Part shown: one piece after another, positions 61,184 through 64,000 of the stretch | Numbering within the stretch: position 1 is the first letter of the stretch | Layout: each line of letters starts with the position of its first letter | Origin: Motacilla alba alba | Lineage: Eukaryota > Chordata > Aves > Passeriformes > Motacillidae | Direction: 5' to 3' | Assembly (NCBI RefSeq): GCF_015832195.1 | Contig: NC_052028.1 | Location: forward strand, 9,901,501 to 9,965,500 | DNA length: 64,000 bases | Translations under genes and position numbers: made by a program | The notes under the pieces: generated by a model | Database searches by the model: none | What the model was told of the DNA's origin: nothing | What the model saw: the letters and a program-made list of their open reading frames with translations, nothing else

Positions 61184-64000
61184 GCTTTATCTTTCCCAGA
61201 TGTTCCAACCAAGGCTTTAATTTCTGTAATTTTCCACAGAGAGGAAAAAGAACAGTCAGAAGAATTTGTCCCAGCTCTTTTATGCAGCATGAGCTGCAAG
61301 ACAATTGTTTAATCTGTTTTTCCTTTTCCATTCTCCCTGCCCTGGTATTTTTCCCATGTTGTTCTGTTTCACTTTATTGCCCCTTATTCTCTTGTATGGT
61401 TTTGAAGATTGAAAAGCTTTCCTTTTATATTTTTGGGATTCTGATATCCAGAGAGCTTGTGCAGATCCTGTGGTGAGGAGCCCTAGCTTGCTCCTGTGAA
61501 TTCACTAGCAGGGCTGTGTTCTCACCACACAATTGTTATTTTGAGAGATATCTCAAAGCCTTCTTTTAACCCCACAAGACCAAGATTCTTCCTAGTTACT
61601 GAAGAGAGAAAAACTTCTCCAGTGGGTGAATGAAAGCAGATTTGGGATTCTATAGAAAATCTAAGTCTGGTGTCACCAAGCTAAAGCTCTTTTTGCAAAC
61701 ACTAACTTTTTGGGACTTGCATTACACGTTTTTAATATTAAAAATCTAATTCTCAATTCTAAATCTAAAATCCTGCTTTGAATATTCTAATTGTGAAGTC
61801 TTTGTGTGGAGCCAGACTGTAGAACCAGGCTGGAAGAGCTGGGAGGGCAGGGTTGGAAGTAACTCAAGGCAGGAAGTACCTACCAGAGTGATCTCACAAA
61901 GGTAGCTGGGGGATTCCATATGTTTAACAGATTTAAAAACCAGCAGTAATCAGAGGTTTTGAAAATCAGCAGAGTTCTGCTTCCAGGCTTGTACTTCATT
62001 TGCATCTCTTAAAGAAGTCTGCTGCATCCAACCAACTCCGTATTCTTTTCTAACAAAAAGCTGGCTTTATTCAGCAGGATGAATTATTTAATTGTGCATT
62101 GAAAAACAATTACAGTGTAATCAAGCTGTCTGCTTTCTGCTTGCAGTGTGGAGAGAAATACCTGAGTGTTTGTCTCAAGAAAAGAAATACTTTGTTTTGT
62201 AAAAAAAGCATTCATGGCTTTCACTGAAACCTCTAGGGAGTGACACGAGGTATGTTTGGATAACAGGCCTGTTCAAGGGAAGTCAGCTTGAGTAGTTCAA
62301 CTGCAACTCAGAGGGCACTTGAGTGATCAGAGGTGGTTTTTTTTTTTTCAGCTGAGCTACCAGCCCAGCTTTATATTCATTTTTAACCCAGCAGAAACCA
62401 ATACAAAAGTGAGAATGTTACTGTCAGAGCTGAGCTAATGAGGCACTTGGACTGCAGAAGGCAGCAGAGTTTGCAGCCTGGAAATGACTGCTGGTCATTA
62501 ATATTGAACTTGATTCTGTCACAGTTACAGAAGCAAGAAAGCAGAAGAGTAGAAGGGGCAGGTTAGTCAGGATTTTGAAATATGAATCAAAGAGTTGGGT
62601 TTTTTTTCCCTGACAAGGTCATTTGAGAGTTCTTAAGGAGCTTGACAGCTAACCTGGCATACTTTCCTAGTCTTCTTCATCCACTTTGGAGAAAGAAAAG
62701 AGGGAATAGGGGAAAACTTTAGCATAAGTCAAGTGGGAGATTTTGAAATGTGTCTCATATTCAGCACCTATTCAGACTTGCCAGAAAATAAACTCAATAT
62801 AACTTCATGGATTCTGTTAATTGAAAACTGTTAAATAAAAAAAATAAGTTTAAGTTACTGAAAAATTCTGGTAGAAGCCACCCTGGAAGTGTTTGGAATG
62901 GTGTCCAATTTGCCATATGACTTTTTAAAAGCATCTTTGCCCAGAACATAGGAAATGGAGGAAGTAATGGGGGGTGCACTTTGTATTGCAGATGCATGAG
63001 CTCTGAATCAAAACACCTTTAAAACATCGAGCTGCCATTATTATTAATAACATATCTCTAGAAGGATGCAATAAGAGGGGTAAAAGTGTGATTCTGTGGT
63101 AGTGCTGATTTTTTGCCCCCAAATATGTGTTCAAAACCATCCCCTGAACTGTGGAATTTTCTGTTCAAGGAGGTGCAAGTTTCCCCCTTTCCATTTGGAT
63201 TGTGACACTGTCAGATGATTGCAGTGGATGGAGCTGGCCTGAGTCCTCTCCCTCAGCTCTGCCTTCAGCACTGAGGCACAGGGACTGGCTGGAAACAGGG
63301 TACATATAATTTTACCCATTGCTGGTGGTAGCAATACCAAATGTTCCAAGCTTCAGGGGAAAAAAAAGAAATAGTCTGATTAGAAATAATCTGACCTTTC
63401 CCTCTTGTCTTCTAGGCTTTGACTTTCTTTTCACTGTCCCAATCCTCTTCCCCAATAACTGAGAAATCTGTTCCTTCTTAGGGCTTTCATTATCTGCCCT
63501 TGGAGAGGAGGGAATACAAAAAATTAAAAATATTCAAACTCCTTATTCCTCTGTATTGTGTGAAAACCTTTATCTGCCTGGATTGGACCTATCAATGACT
63601 GACTCTAATGTCAGACACACTCATTTAGACTTGACTATCATTATTAATTACAGACATGTTCTCATTTCAAAGAGCTCCCCTTGAGCACTAATGAAAGGCT
63701 GAACTAGCAAAATACCCTCACTTTTGAAGAGGAAACATTGCTTTTGAGTGGATTGAGGCCTCCAGTGTAGCATAGCCCATGACTTGCACAGCCCAGCAGC
63801 CCTGTGAAGTGAATTTACCAAATTTAGAGCCTTACATTTCAAGATGAATGTGTTGGTAGCAGTGTTTCCTCTCCTTGTGCATCACATCCAACCTGTGTCT
63901 GTCCAATGTTTAAATCACAAATCCAGACTCCACAAATGGGTTTCTGCAGCTGTGCAGGAAAAAAAGTTTGCCTAAAATTCATAAGCCTTCCGAAACAAAA

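Larger units (their letters stand above)
59413..64000 (+). other. SPOCK1: Intron of SPOCK1 downstream of the exon (3' end outside the window)
   Basis: No acceptor followed by the next expected residues (Ala/Leu-Asp-Pro, then a Cys-rich run) is visible in the remaining 4.6 kb. Contents: the degenerate TA/TG tract and GGAA run near 61.1 kb, and otherwise single-copy-looking AT-rich sequence. The 127-codon + frame at 60243-60626 has no recognisable domain or signal peptide and I take it as chance. Confidence 0.7.

Noticed and set aside
1..64000. CRISPR array, operon, phage or other prokaryotic system
   Set aside because: No regularly spaced repeats, no long ORFs, no ribosome-binding-site spacing, and clear avian retroelements throughout.

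Overview
The window is vertebrate nuclear DNA, most probably from a passerine bird (songbird). Three things in the sequence point there. There are four truncated 3' ends of CR1 LINEs, the dominant avian LINE. There is a tRNA-Ile-headed SINE with a CR1-type tail, the architecture of the finch element TguSINE1. There is also an avian-type solo LTR. The rest is AT-rich and CpG-poor, with no operons, no CpG island and no long reading frames.

The only coding sequence I can support is one very small exon, 46 nt, at 59367-59412 on the + strand. It has a pyrimidine-rich acceptor, an AAG/gtaaac donor, and encodes DDYFRNWNPNKPFDQ plus one base of the next codon. This matches the N-terminal region of testican-1 (SPOCK1), a secreted proteoglycan of the SPARC family, and fits its paralogue SPOCK3 less well. 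On this reading nearly the whole window is SPOCK1 intron: at least 59.3 kb upstream of the exon and at least 4.6 kb downstream. I found no neighbouring SPOCK1 exon on either side.

Layout: 1-30.8 kb is intron with only homopolymers, a G/T tract and short hairpins. 30.8-36.3 kb holds two CR1 fragments in opposite orientation. 36.3-47.4 kb is intron with short tandem duplications and a (TA)15 run. 47.4-49.6 kb holds a second, closer inverted CR1 pair. 52.0-52.4 kb has A/C-rich tracts including a C13 run. 54.54-54.67 kb is the tRNA-Ile SINE. 56.54-57.12 kb is a solo LTR with a perfect 5-bp target duplication and an internal (ATT)23 microsatellite. 59.1-59.4 kb carries a perfect 20-bp palindrome followed by the exon. 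The longer open reading frames (up to 169 codons) look like chance or repeat-driven frames and are not annotated as genes. I did not find a new multi-gene system here. The points most worth checking are the tiny exon, the cleanly bounded LTR, the SINE and the 13-bp perfect hairpin at 9.05 kb.
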